Shown in pieces: positions 10,091 through 21,944 of a DNA stretch of 64,000 bases (positions within the stretch are counted from its first letter, which is position 1; the number at the start of each line of letters is the position of its first letter). The notes below the pieces were generated by a model. It did no database searches. It was not told the DNA's origin and saw only the letters and a program-made list of their open reading frames with translations. The translations under genes and the position numbers were made by a program. The stretch is from NCBI RefSeq assembly GCF_905163445.1, contig NC_053208.1, positions 26,873,986 through 26,937,985 on the forward strand, written 5' to 3'. Source of the DNA: Pararge aegeria. Its lineage: Eukaryota > Arthropoda > Insecta > Lepidoptera > Nymphalidae.

Positions 10091-10544
10091 AAAACGCTGA
10101 GAGTAAACCATGTAGTAGCGGCTAACGTCTCATTACAAGGCGGCGAACAACTGCATGTGTAGGCGCAGTGAAGCGAGGCGCGGCGCGGGAAACTGCATAA
10201 TTGCCCACTTAGATGACTGCAAATATTCTATTCTAAAAGTACTGAACTTTAGCATGCCTATGAGACAGACATGTTTCGAAGTTAGAAAAAAAATGTTTTG
10301 AACATGCGAACTGAATCTCGAACTGCGTCTGTTGAAGTCGTCTTGTTTTGGGAGAATTGTTTGCGTGTTTTTCTGAAGTCCCTCAACTACAGTGGTAACA
10401 AGCTGCTATATGAAGAGATGATCTATGTTCGAAAAATATAAAATCTCCTGATACATGGTACCTACTTGTGATGACACGTTTCCGTCTTATTCCGTACTGC
10501 CTGCCGACCAGCGACATCTTTTGTTTTTAATAAAATAATAAATA

Positions 10545-10705
10545 AATAAAAAAACTTTTCGGAGTTATATGCGTTTTCAATTTAATCAATTAAAATATCA
10601 CTTGCTTTAATGGTGCGAGACAACATTGTGGAGAAACCTGCATGCCTGAGCTTGCATCATAACGTTTTCGGAAGGCGTGTGAAGTCTAACAATCCGCGCT
10701 GGGCA
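10545..10705 (-). repeat. Interspersed repeat fragment ('gcaggtttctccacaatgtt' type)
   Basis: On the minus strand it reads 'cgcggattgttagacttcacacg', 'catgcaggtttctccacaatgtt', 'aagcaagtgatattttaatt' and 'gcatataactccgaaaag'. Related blocks are at 28300-28420 and 29640-29830. This is a common lepidopteran interspersed repeat with no coding capacity. Confidence 0.6.
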
Positions 10706-10709
10706 AGTT

Positions 10710-10800
10710 TTTTTATTTTTTGATTCCACTACAAGTTAGCCGTTGACTGCAATCTCACCTGCTGGCAAGTGATGATTCAGTCTAAGATGATAACGGGCTC
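10710..10800 (-). mobile_element. SINE/LINE 3' tail fragment (minus)
   Basis: Reverse complement reads 'atcttagactgaatcatcacttgcc', 'caggtgagattgcagtcaacggctaacttgtag', then an A-rich run. This is the same tail as at 10005 in the opposite orientation, and the two copies face each other across about 650 bp. Confidence 0.65.
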
Positions 10801-11470
10801 AGCCGTTGACTGTCGCATACTCAACATCGTGCCGCAAGCAAGACTTTGTCGGTTGGGTGTAAGCCACGGCCGAAGCCTTGCACCAGAAAAAAGTGTACAT
10901 GGGCCTTCGTTTTGAAATATTTACGTGAAATTATTCGACAACGTCCTAATTAATATTCACAACCGCTTTCAATGTCCCGCGACGTGTTGGCGTGTTGGCG
11001 CCAAGCAGTCGCTGCAGTAGGACCTAGCTCAGTCTGCGCACCGCCTTCTCTGTGACATGCACTATGCTAAACTGTTGAACAGACTGACATTGTTCTTATA
11101 ATCACTAACCAGTGCATGCCAGGAAATTCAACTGTGTAGAACTTCTGATATCCTGCGAAAGGACTTATAGTCATGAGCTTATTTAACGCTTGTATTACAA
11201 CACACACACAGTTGCTGAAAATCTTTTTATAACAAATAACCAGATAAAATCCTTGAGATGTCTCTCAATAAGTTCAAAAAAATCCTGTTATTATATGTTA
11301 AGGATTACATGTATGATAAAAAAGCTTTGGTATGAATTGCTGTTACTTCATAGCTCAACATTCACTAGACTGTGAGATGGTGATAACAAAATAAAAAAAC
11401 CTGGCTAAGTTTGTTGTGGGCTCTTCTTAGACCAGGGCGGGTTTGGAACCCTCCTAGTTTTAGTTTTAAG
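10800..11470. other. Intron-like DNA, no gene seen
   Basis: No supported feature. A 61-codon frame near 11190 lacks any recognisable motif. Confidence 0.4.
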
Positions 11471-11487
11471 TTACCGAATGCAGTTAT

Positions 11488-11840
11488 CACCATCACTAAC
11501 ATTAGTGTTACACGTTAAATGTATGAACATTTTTGAAATTGAACTTGAATATTCAACAATGTTCATACATTTAACGTGTTCACCATCACTAACATTAGTG
11601 TAACATGTTAAATGTATGAACATTTTTGAAATTAAATTTGAATATTCAACAATGTTCATACATTTAACGTGTTCACCATCACTAACATTAGTGTAACATG
11701 TTAAATGTATGAACATTTTTGAAATTAAATTTGAATATTCAACAATGTTCATACATTTAATGTGTTCACCATCACTAACATTAGTGTAACACGTTAAATG
11801 TATGAACATTTTTGAAATTGAATTTGAATATTCAACAATG
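11488..11840. repeat. Tandem array, 93-bp unit, about 3.8 copies, each with nested inverted repeats
   Basis: The word CACCATCACTAACATTAG recurs at 11488, 11581, 11674 and 11767, exactly 93 bp apart. Each unit contains TGTTCATACATTTAACGTG matched by the inverted TTAAATGTATGAACA further on, with an inner small hairpin CACTAA..TTAGTG, so each unit can fold on itself. Copies differ at a few positions (e.g. cacgtt/catgtt). Because 93 is a multiple of 3, a minus-strand frame (11471-11848) stays open across all copies with a 31-residue period. I regard that frame as a by-product. Confidence 0.95.
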
Positions 11841-11984
11841 AGGTTCAAACAATTTTAATGTCCAAAATAGTCTGACGTCATATAGACATTTTTATTTTAT
11901 GTGTATGTACTTCCGTATAGTTTTCGGACATGTACTTTTACCGCGATGCCTATACGCTACAGGTAGAGCTGACAACAGATATAA

Positions 11985-12540
11985 AAAAATAATAATAAAT
12001 AAAATAAAAATAAAATTCATTTATTTCGACCGACTTGGATCATAAATGGTTAGTAAAATACAAAGTTAAAATTATGTTAAGTTGTTAGTAAACTTAGCCT
12101 AAGGAAATAGTTTATATAAAACCCTTCGAGCATGCCCGATTGGAAAGCACGTGTACCATGCAGCAATGGCACAGGTACTGACAATCAGTCCTGCCAGCAA
12201 GTACCCTCAGAAGGCCGTTGGAACTAGCCATAACCCTGCGCACCAAGGATGTACACCGTTTTCGCATGATCGTGTAGAAACAATCTATATGCGCTTCGGC
12301 ATACATCCCTGACGCGCTGCAAGACCGAGGCAATCCCATCCGCATCCTGAACGCATTATTGTACTGTACGCGGAGGGCACTGTACTGTTTATGCGTGTAA
12401 TTAATCCACAGACTGCTCGTGTAAAATGATGTACAGTATGCTCTGAAAAGAGTGACTTTAACAGGAACTGTACAGCGAGCAAACCTGCGATATAACTTAA
12501 GAAAGAAAAAAAAAACATTTTTAGTACTGGGGTGCTTAGA
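11985..12540 (-). mobile_element. LINE 3' fragment: reverse-transcriptase C-terminus (minus strand)
   Basis: The minus-strand frame up to 12561 reads RRFARCTVPVKVTLFRAYC, YSALRVQYNNAFR, GLPRSCSASGMYAEAH, CFYTIMRKRC and DCQYLCHCC. These are the hallmark C-terminal words of a lepidopteran non-LTR element polymerase of a different family from the 8.1 kb copy. The stop is near 12112. The 3' UTR ends near 11990 in the usual 'gaaataaatgaattttatttt' tail. The upstream part, including the catalytic domain, is missing, so it is 5'-truncated. Confidence 0.8.
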
Positions 12541-12559
12541 TATATCCTCTCGAAATTGC

Positions 12560-14045
12560 AAATTTCTATGTTCAGCTGTTAAGACTGTAAATTGTCAGTC
12601 AGTCAGTCAGTTGGGAGAAAGTCTTTTATACACCATATTATATGTGTTAAATATTAATCCTTACTCCCTATATTATTACTCGTATTTCTTCATATCGGTA
12701 GGTAAGTTGGTGTAATGAAGACAGATGGAAATCAGCGTAATTGTTTGTGGTGTGGTATTGATATATATTTAGGCGTCGGTAGAGAAGTATGTCGAGATGA
12801 CTTGTCCCTGAGGCTTACTATCGCTATTAGTCAGGGTCTATCTCCCTTTGCTATTATTGTGTTATTTAAAAACCCTTTGAATCGTGAGATACTAGAATAT
12901 TCATTTTTTATTGTTAGTCTCGACTTACCCACGTAACTTCAAACGGGACCTTAAGCTCTTATAACTTTTGTAATTCAGACACTCTGAGCACGCAGCGCGC
13001 CACCCCGACCAACAATAAGTTACTGCAATACGCAGAGCACCGACAATGACATTACGCGGCGAAGGAGCCATCTCTGTATGTAAATAAAATAAAAGATTTT
13101 TATTATTTTCATTGAAGTCTGGTAATGTAAACTTCTTGACGGGAAGACTCAATACTGAACAATTATCCCTGATCCGTAAACGAACATGCTAACTACGAGG
13201 TAGGCGTACCTAAAAAGGAAATTCATAATAACTACGTCTGCGTGTTAACGGGTGTGCAATATAGTTTTACTTTTATCAGGCGGGGTCCTCGGACCATGCT
13301 TTCTGATTTAAGTTGGTTCGCGGACCCCTTTCAGATATCTCAACATAAGAAAAGTAATCAGTAGTTTGCAATCGACTATTTATAATTATTGCATACTGAT
13401 AATATTTCTTACATGAAATAGTTCGAAAGTTCGAGTTCGAGAGTGAGAACGTTCAAGTCTGATAAATAATTGAACTCTTGCAATAATCGAGTTTAAGGTT
13501 GATGGTTGTGGTAGCTCTTCTTTATATTACTTTCAATACTAATATATATTCATATATTCCTTGTTTTTTTTAATTTTACAAGTTCGATAAAATGTAGTGG
13601 TTAAAAAGTGGACTATTGTTGTATGTTTTGCTTTTATAAATTTCATGATTAATTAATTGAAATATTATGCAATCTGTCATTTTAATTTCAGTTTTCTTCC
13701 AATATTTCATAACATTTGTGATAAACCTACAGGCGTTGTACCCTAAACAAATGAGCCTATTCTCGCAACATTTTTTAAACAGAATTACCATAAAGGAGGA
13801 GGCTCATTCTCAATCCGGTTGTTTTTTTTTTAAACACATATTTTACTCATTTATAAAGACTAATCCTGGAGAAATCGAGGGAACTGTTCTTATATAATAG
13901 GGGTAAGCAATTTATGCTCGTCACAACGAACCTATCAACCATTAAAAGGCTTCGGGAAAAGCAATATTTTGTAGAGACATTCGGCTATTACAACTTAGAT
14001 ATGATTGCAAAACTACCCTCTAAAACGAAAAAAAAATGATAAAAT
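12560..14045. other. Intron-like DNA, no gene seen
   Basis: AT-rich. Contains a (cagt)n stretch near 12596-12611. The short open frames here show no domain, splice context or codon structure that I would trust. Confidence 0.4.
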
Positions 14046-14049
14046 AATA

Positions 14050-14280
14050 CCGTCTTTGTTATACAATTAAAAAGCAAGAAATAAATATTGTCTACAACAC
14101 TTTTAAGTGGGTGCCAAGTAAAATGTAGAAAATCACTGGTACTTTCCTTGCTACAATATAATAAGAAATACGAAACAGGTATATGCTCTATACATAGTCA
14201 ATTTTCTACATATTACTTGGCACCGATTTAAAAGTTAAGAATTATTTTTTTCTTGCTATTTAGCTGTATAACAAAGTCTT
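14050..14280. mobile_element. MITE with long (about 80 bp) imperfect terminal inverted repeats
   Basis: The left arm begins CCGTCTTTGTTATACA and the right arm, inverted, reads AAGACTTTGTTATACA. The symmetry continues through 'aagcaagaaa', 'ttttaa' and GGTGCCAAGTAA.ATGTAG to a centre of about 60 bp. No coding capacity. A half copy lies at 15553-15650. Target-site duplications are not obvious. Confidence 0.75.
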
Positions 14281-14289
14281 ACAAGATTA

Positions 14290-15540
14290 TTTTTATTAAT
14301 TTTTAACAAAAAACGAATCTCATAAAAGTGCTCATAATTGAAAAAACAAACATGACCTTTTCTTTGTTTTTGTCTATTTATGATTTATTAAGTGTAAACT
14401 AAAACAATTATTGAAATACTAGTCTTTTCGTCCTGTTTGTTTCAGCGTATCCCTCGATGGCAAGACTTCGATGTTAACAAGACTTTCGAAGAATATAAAG
14501 CTAGATGGAGAATTAGAGATTATTATAAAATATCAGTCGGCTACCTTATATAAAAGAAATCCCTTAAAGTTGTGAAGTTATGTCTTAAGGGCTGTACGAG
14601 AGTCCTAAGTTAGGCACAATTGAGATCGTCTAGTATGTTAAGATCTGCTAAGAAACGGTTTCTCTAAAATCCACAAGGTTGAAAAGAGGAAAAAATGTCG
14701 GCTGTAGGGGTTAAAAACGGGGGTGTTTTTGTCTTTTATTCGTGCGTAACTACTGGATTCACGAAAAAACATATTTGTTTGTTTACGGTTCATAATATTA
14801 TATAACGATAAGCTGTGTACAAATAATATTTATGACGAGTATGAAAACCGCTGCACGAAGCGCCGCCCGCGTAAACATCAGCCTACGATCTCCCCGATAG
14901 CGCTTTCATCCTGCCGCCCTTCGAGGAAGCTTGCCGAGGTTTTTTTAAACACTGTCTTTTATTTATCGAAATAACTGGTTTTCTGAATCATACATAACAC
15001 AAGATAAAGGTCAATATCTGAAACCCACTCTTTAGATTTATGCCTTCTGCGACAATCGCAAGAGTAGGACGAATGAAGATGAACGTCAGACCTACTTTGA
15101 TATCAAGTTGTGTGGGCTTTAGTTTCCCTCTTTGAGATTATGGATGAAAGGTGTGTCGCATAACCACTATCACCTGACTTCGTACGAGGACTGTGGGAGG
15201 CGAGCCCGGAGCCTCGCGCCACGTGCTCACGGCACAGTTCGGTTCATTATGTAACACACATGGGTATTATCATGTTGTAGAAATTAAATAAATATTCAAA
15301 TCAAAATATTATAAGTATGTTAAGTTGGCTACGCCAGCCACGTAGCTACGTAGACCGTAGCAAGGCGTAGCGCAATCCCTACGGGTTACGGTTATGACAA
15401 ACCCTCCCTGTACCAAACTTTCGGTCTACGACCAATAAGTTAAAAAACTAATAAAAGTTTTGACCATTCTTTTAAAAAAAATATAATTTTAAAGAATTTG
15501 CGATAGATTTGTAATTCTATTATTCAAAAGGAACCAAAAA
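14290..15540. other. Intron-like DNA, no gene seen
   Basis: A CACGTG E-box is present at 15220-15225 in a local GC-rich patch (15180-15235). Otherwise there is no exon, RNA gene or clear repeat. Confidence 0.4.
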
Positions 15541-15552
15541 AATTTTTTGACG

Positions 15553-15650
15553 CAAAAGAACCGACTTTGTTATACAAAAAACTATATAGCGAGAAATAAA
15601 TATTTTCTAAAAAAAAAATTTAAGTCGTTGCAAAGTCAAATGTAGAAAGT
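15553..15650 (+). mobile_element. Half copy of the 14-kb MITE
   Basis: Contains CGACTTTGTTATACA, 'gcgagaaataaatatt' and 'aaagtcaaatgtagaaag' in the order and spacing of the left arm at 14050. The right arm is missing, so it is a truncated or solo-arm copy. Confidence 0.6.
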
Positions 15651-15654
15651 TATT

Positions 15655-17800
15655 ATGTATAGATCCTATACTTCGTTTTCTGAGCTTCTGAAAAAAGCAA
15701 ACAAATATTTTAAAAAACACAACCGAATTGAGAATGTCCTTTTCTGTAAATCGGTTAATGAGAAATGTCACGGGGGTGGCCGGGCCGCGATCCTGCGCCG
15801 GTTTTCTGTGTAATGTTTCAAACAAAATTCACTATTCGCGATCTGCCCACGCCCTGTACCCTGAGCTTTTATTTTTTTATTTCTTCAAGGTAACCATTCA
15901 GTTATATAAAAAAATGTTTAATTTAATACCAGTACACGCGTAAGATAAGTAAGATGGTACGTTTGGGAAAATCGACAAACTAGTTCATTTATATGATCCA
16001 ACGTCATGATTCGACGAAGTTCATACATAATTGACAGAACAACTTATCAGTAAAGATTATAATATTTCAAAATTGCTAAAAAAGGTCGAAGGTTTATTCG
16101 AAACAGAGTTTGGTAGTGCTTACTTATATATGTCAAATCAAATCAAAATACTTTGGATAGGTGAAGCATGTAGATGCGTTTTCAATCTCTCGTATGCAGT
16201 AGTATTTCTGTAGTATTAAACGGAACTTCTAGGTATTCTCAACCGGTGGTTAAGAATAATCCTCGAGTTTTCTATACATAAGTATACATTAATTGTAGCG
16301 CTGGAGCTATTTGTGATTTCTTCGTATTGTTTAGGAAAAATATAAATCAGAAGCCAGTTGCATGTGCAATGCTCTGTACCTGCGAGCACATTGCATAGGT
16401 TTGTGTTCCAGGCTAACATTTCTATTGATGCGTGGCTCACTTTTTTGAACGATTTGAGTATAGTTGTAAGTTGTTGAGTCAAGCAGTGGACTGTAAGAGG
16501 CTATATATGGTGTTTAATACGAAACTGTTATCGTTCGGTTCACTTAACACCCAAAAGTTTTTGTTTAGTTCTAGCTAGCCAGTGGTATTCCAGCCCATCT
16601 TCCACATACAACTTCCTAAATATATCTGTAGTTTTTAAATTTCCATTTTAATATAACACGGAGAGTGTCATAAGATTGAATAACTATATAAAATATATTC
16701 TACACGCACCAATTAAATAAACCAACATATCAATAAATCACAACTAAAGTTATTATAAGAACAATTTGCTCTGTGCTAATCCAAGGCGATATTTCTTGGT
16801 CCTGTATTACATCGCACCCGGACTGATACAAAAATACCAACCAGAAACTAGCGATGCAGGTGATCCAAACGCAATTATTATCTGTGATTAATTCATTAAA
16901 CTATTTAAATACGTACAGCAACATAGCAGAATCTGGAAGAGTTTCTTTTATACAGAGATTATGAGTTTGATAGAGTCTTCTGTTACTTTTTGTCTTCGAA
17001 AAGGTACATTGTTAAATATGAGTAGGTACGTCATTGTTTTGCATTATTTATAATAATAATAATAATAGAAATTGAAGTATTTATACTAGAGTATGTCGTG
17101 TGCACAGTATTTAAAGTAGCTCACGCCCGGCTACCTGCATGAGCCGATGGCGACTTTCATAGCGCGCCAACTATTTCATAGCGACTTTCATAGCGAACGA
17201 ACTATATTTTGGGTATTTTTTATACCTACAAACTTTACTTTGCTAGTTTATTATTGTTTCTAAATCTATGTTTCTTGGAATAATAAATAACGGTTTATTT
17301 TTATGAAAATAATGTTTTTTTTTTAAATTCCTTGACAAAGTAACATATTAAATAAATACCGATATATAGTAAGATTAGCAAAAACTGAAACAAACTAAGT
17401 TTAGCTTACTAAATCCTGGCTAGTAGCTCCAGTCTACGACGCTTCAGAAAGCATTTAATAAGTTATAAAAGAATTAAATTTACTGAATCTATTTTAATCT
17501 ACTTTTATTGTATTTACGTACTTTACTACGTGGAATTTCCTAATTTCAACCATTACATGTTCGCACAAACATGTCAATTCCACACGCACTCACACCTACA
17601 GTAACATACGTACATAATGCAAAAATACAATGTGCATAATCGCCCCGTAAGCAACTAACCTACCGCCCCTTTTCCTGATAAATTTATTGAAAGGAGATCT
17701 ATTTACAACTTGAAGGACAATCTATAAGAAAGGGGGCTGGTTGGGCAATCGAAGGCGTAGAGTCGTAATTCGGGAATATATTTTTTACTTTTGACGAAAA
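15655..17800. other. Intron-like DNA, no gene seen
   Basis: AT-rich. 'caagcagtggactgtaagaggct' near 16478 resembles a short lepidopteran repeat tail. A short imperfect tandem 'catagcgactttcatagcg' lies near 17159-17200. No exon supported. Confidence 0.4.
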
Positions 17801-17839
17801 GTTCAGCGTCGTAAAATTTGCAATACTTGTAGCACGGTA

Positions 17840-18234
17840 ACTGCCACGTGTGATTTAGTGACGTCGGCTCCGCTTACCGGTAAGCGCGCGAAGGGTCCTC
17901 GCAGACCGCTCGGCGAGGGCTGCTCCTTCGTCGGAGACAGTCCGAGCGGAGAGCAAGCTGGCTGTGCAAGGTCAGTGTCGAGTGACGGAGACGAGCGGGC
18001 GCGGGCGGGGCGGCGCGGGGCGCGGGGCGGCGCTCCGGAGCACGTGTCGGGCGCCGTGCACGTTGTGAGCCAGCGTACCGCGCCGCTGCACGGACGTGGC
18101 CACGTGCGCCGTATCGCTACTGCTCAATCCCGCCGCACTCGGCTCCGGGAACGGTCGTGCCAGCTGCCACCATTGAGTTCACCGGGGACTCCGCGGCCTG
18201 GCCGCCGCGTCTTGACCGCCACGGCTACATCGAC
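17840..18234 (+). promoter_or_regulatory. Pdp1: CpG-rich candidate Pdp1 promoter with three E-boxes
   Basis: A strongly GC-rich island holds three canonical CACGTG E-boxes, at 17845-17850, 18041-18046 and 18101-18106. A CRE-like GTGACGTCGG lies near 17859, and an initiator-like GTCAGTG has its A at 17974. CACGTG is the CLOCK:CYCLE (CLK:CYC) site, and Drosophila Pdp1 is a direct CLK:CYC target. The candidate coding exon lies immediately downstream. The assignment as a promoter is inferred from composition, motifs and position. Confidence 0.55.
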
Positions 18235-18364
18235 ATGGGCATCGACTCCGCGGGCTGGCCGCCCGAGGCCTGCTTCGTGCGCCCTGCTGTGCCAGCGCCG
18301 CGCGCCCAGCGCCCGCCTTCCCGCGGCCCGGTGGATGCCTGCCACAGCTTGCCGACTGCACCAG
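18235..18364 (+). CDS. Pdp1: Candidate alternative first coding exon of Pdp1 (43 codons)
   Basis: ATG at 18235 begins MGIDSAGWPPEACF and runs 43 codons plus one G to the donor CCAG|GTAAGC at 18365. Phase 1 and the final G fit the common exon at 56082, giving a 264-residue protein. The same frame is open upstream to a TGA at 17983-17985 but has no earlier ATG. The frame includes a near-duplicate of the 'gactccgcgg.ctggccgcc' stretch around 18187 and 18244. The peptide is proline-rich like other activation domains. I do not recognise it from another species, so coding status is inferred from phase, donor and context. Confidence 0.45.
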
Positions 18365-18369
18365 GTAAG

Positions 18370-19370
18370 CCGGTGTTCAGTGGCGGCTGCGTACAGTGAT
18401 CCAATCGACAAATCGCTTTCGAACTTCTAAGCCATTGTGCATGGTGGTCTCAAATAAATGAGGCATTAGAGGCATGTAAATCTTGCGAAATAACATCGTT
18501 CAATTCATCATGTGCCGCGGACTTTTATTGAGCTAGGGTTTACCTGCTCTCGTTTGTTTATCTGAGGCGTGCATTATAAAAACACATAAATAGATTGTTA
18601 CGCAGTGGAAATACTCTTCTAAGTACAGTTATAAAGAGTTTACATGTAGTGTTTCGATATACACCCGAAAAGCGTTACCTTCCACTGGTACAGTGGGGTG
18701 GAAATATCCAGTAGGTATAGCTAATGGCAGGCTAATGAAAAGTCTAGGAATTCGGAAAAATAATATTTTTTTTTAATATGTATTTTTTTGCGCAAAACTG
18801 TGTAGGAACCTCAAAATAAGTGGAAATACATTTACCAATATTCCACTATTAATAATATGGTTTAGAATACTTCCGAGATTATTATTCATTTCAGCTATGG
18901 ATAGTCTGCTGGCGGTTCCATTATGATTTATGACTAAGCCAGCGGGATCTGAGATCTGATCGGGATTACTACTACATTGTCTAGTATACCAGTCATTGGC
19001 TAGTTAACAACATCTCGACGCTGAGCCAGGCCTCTGTCTTAGGGGAGAGGAATATAAAGCTTAAATCTTAGCACTCGGCTCTCAATCCTAATCCGTGTCG
19101 GCGCAGGATTAGGTAACAACATTATCAGTGCTTGTGACACAGAACTGGTCCGACGGTTCCGCGTGATCTCCGAGCACGGAGGAGCGAGGAAGGTGTAGTT
19201 GAGAGTTCGACAAGTGCAGTCACGGCCTTAGTTGGGAACTGGGGAAACATGAATATAAACATTGAAATGAAAATATTCATTATTTTCATCTGACATCATT
19301 GTGAATGGACAGGAGGCGGATTTGCGTTGTTTACCATACCGGGTACTAGCTGCTGTCCGCGGAGTCATAC
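18370..19370. other. Intron-like DNA, no gene seen
   Basis: AT-rich, with a short inverted repeat CCTAATCC/GGATTAGG near 19086-19114. No exon recognised. Confidence 0.4.
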
Positions 19371-19379
19371 GCGTTCACT

Positions 19380-19870
19380 TCGCTCTTTTAAAATCCTGAG
19401 GGAAACGTGTTGTTTTTTTCCGAAGCAGGTATCCTATGACGGTCAGCAGTGAAAAATTTCGCCATGAACGGTTCAGCCGTTAAGATGTGTTTAGACAGGA
19501 CAGATTTTCCCGCGGTAACTTTTCTAAAGCTATTTTCCGGGTTAAAAAGTATCCTATGTTCGGCTCCAAGACTGCAGCCTATCGCCGATAAACAACTAAA
19601 GTAACAAGCAAACACACTTTTGCTTTTATAGGATTCCCAGTTGTTGTCCGCGTTCTTCGTTCGCGTCTATTAAGGTTTCTCACAAATCCCGTGGGAATCG
19701 ATTATTTTCTCGGGATAAAAATTAGCCTGCACTACTCTCCGTCTATTCAACTAACTCGGTGCCAAAAACTCAGTTGATTTATTGCTTAGTTAAAGTGATA
19801 AGCATGGACAAACAAACACACTGCCGCATTTATGATATGAGTAAGGACTAGCTGTAACACGCGACCCGTC
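19380..19870 (+). repeat. Two adjacent worn repeat copies ('tccgcgttcttcgttcgcg' type)
   Basis: The first part (to about 19625) contains 'ttttccgggttaaaaagtatcctatgtt' and 'caagcaaacacacttttgc'. The second (from about 19636) starts 'gttgtccgcgttcttcgttcgcgtc', includes 'tctcgggataaaaattagcctg', and ends 'ggacaaacaaacacac..cgcatttatgatatgagt'. These are the standard blocks of a very common lepidopteran repeat, here two diverged copies head to tail. Confidence 0.6.
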
Positions 19871-20785
19871 CGCTTTTTATCCGTTTTTTAAAACGATTTG
19901 TTTTTGCGGGAAAACATATTATGTCACCAACGTGCAAGCTGTATGTACGTATGAAAAATATCGTCATGATCCGTTTAGCTGCGTAGACCATATGCGTGGC
20001 ATTAGTATGCTTTACAAATCATATCATGGAACATTCGGGAGCAACATGCAATACTTGTGCTCGAAACTTCATACGGCGGTCGGTTTCGAAAGGTAAATTT
20101 ACAAAGTACTTTACGGAACTTATTCAAGTTCACCAATATCGGGCCACTCGTGCGAAAACGGGGGTGAGTTAGCTTGTCTTCCTTACTACTTGACGTTTTC
20201 ATTTAAATAATTATTTTGTTGTTAAATAAACAAAAAAGCGAACGAACATTCAAACACAAAGCCTTGCCTCGTCTCGGTCTCGGTGTAGGTGGTAGCGCTA
20301 AGAAATATGCTATTTTGAGCTCATGTTGACAATATGACATCGTTTGACAATATATTATGTTTTACAGATTATTTTCGGTACCGCGTCTTTTTAGCAAGGT
20401 TTCATACGAACACGTTATTTTAATAGATTTCAGTTTAGAGAGTGATCACATTTTTGTTGACTCTGACTTAGTTAAAGTAAAGGCCAGTAGGTAAAGTGAA
20501 AACCGTTATTAAGTTATAAATATAAATAAAATCCATACTCATATTATAAATGCAGATATGTGGAAATTGGTATTTAGGTTATCAGCTTTAAATAACAAAA
20601 ATCTACATAAATAATTCTCTTAAGGGTTGTTTTATAGGGGATGAAAGTTTAAGCGGATATTTTTTAGAAATTCAGATAATAGGTTTATATTTAATGACCA
20701 TACATCAGTTAAGATTTTTTTAAGTGGTTAAACAGTGTTTGGATGGTAAGGAACCAAAATTCGCTTTTAGGTTAATAACTATAAA
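19870..20785. other. Intron-like DNA, no gene seen
   Basis: No supported exon, RNA gene or clear repeat. Confidence 0.4.
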
Positions 20786-20910
20786 TAAACTAGCTGTTGC
20801 CCACGACTTCGTCAATCAATTAATGTGTAGCTCTAAAGATATTTGAGTTGTGTAGTTCTTGAAAGTAACTGTTTTAGGGGTAGTCCTTAAATTTTCTAAA
20901 ATCAATTTGA
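20785..20910 (+). repeat. Repeat head fragment ('ctagctgttgcccacgacttcgtc')
   Basis: The word at about 20789 recurs near 21955 and 35040 and matches the standard lepidopteran interspersed-repeat head. The downstream part is too diverged to follow. Confidence 0.45.
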
Positions 20911-21460
20911 ATTAAAAAGTATTTTACCCTTTGTGATGAAACTAGTAATTAAAAAAAGAATTAATACTGCGATACTAATGTAACCCACTTTGTTTCCACT
21001 GGAGATTGAATAGGCTTGAGAGTATGTATTCCTGTCCTGTTAAATGGTACGTCTCCAGGATTCGGCAGCTTTTTCGAAATTACTGTATCCTCCATATGAT
21101 AATCCGCATAACTTATCTTGTTAACATTTTGTATAAAAATAGTTTGCATCCTGGAGACGACCAATGGATACATAATACATTTCAAGAAAGAGTGCGGGAT
21201 TACCTACGAGGCTCACAAAATTAGTAATTTATATAAAGATGTAGGTATACATTTTTATAAAATGTAAACGATACCTCGGGGATGTCTCTCAATCAGTTGA
21301 AAGTTTATTAATTCAACTAAAGCTTATAGAAAATCCTACCAAAGGTACTGCAAAGGATTACTTCGACGATAACAAAGACACAGTGCGAGTGTATGCGTAG
21401 AGCCGCTGCACGCAACCGTACAGTTTGGAACTCCCTACAAATAATATTGACAGGCGCTCG
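20910..21460. other. Intron-like DNA, no gene seen
   Basis: Two overlapping opposite-strand frames near 20961-21224 shadow each other. Neither has a recognisable motif. Confidence 0.35.
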
Positions 21461-21830
21461 GTTGCATTCACAAATCCTGGTTTACTATTGAAGGTACTCG
21501 TATCAAAGGAAGGTGGAAGATGAAGGGCATTCCAGATCGTTGCGATGCGTTGTAGAAACGAGGAAGTGAAGCAGAAGTGTCCACGGCCGCTTTGCTTCCT
21601 CGTAGCTCATACTTATGCAGTGTGGTGACGGCACCAGAATATAGTTGTCACCACCTCTCCTCTTCCCGCGTCTTCTGTGCTACTACAACATGTACTGCGA
21701 TCACCAATACGTCTGCACAGCGCGAGCGTGTTGAGTGTGGGCAAACCCCCCCGTTGGGAGAGTCCTCAATTCCAGCAGTGGACTGGTATCGGCTATCGGT
21801 GATGAACTCGTAGTTCGATGGTAAGGTGTG
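21460..21830 (-). mobile_element. Worn LINE reverse-transcriptase C-terminus (minus strand)
   Basis: On the minus strand the stretch 21485-21575 reads TSSFLQR..ATIWNALHLPPSFDTSTF. This parallels the FASSFL..TARIWNALP..TF words of the 8.1 kb LINE. The upstream coding part is degraded. The plus-strand tail 'ccagcagtggactggtatcggctatcggtgatg' near 21773 resembles a frequent repeat ending. Confidence 0.4.
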
Positions 21831-21944
21831 GGAGGAAATTAATAACTTTTTGATCTACTTGATGAATTTAAATTCCGCACCTACAAAGAGCCGAAAATCA
21901 ATTACTGTTTCTCAAAATAAATTAACTTATAGAAGAATAATTAA

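Noticed and set aside
11471..11848. 125-codon minus-strand repeat protein
   Set aside because: The open frame follows from a 93-bp unit without stops. Hairpin symmetry of the unit and lack of any context argue for a satellite.
17858..18430. 190-codon plus-strand frame over the 18-kb island
   Set aside because: It starts with GTG, contains no methionine, is Arg/Ala-rich from composition, and is in a different frame from the phase-compatible exon.
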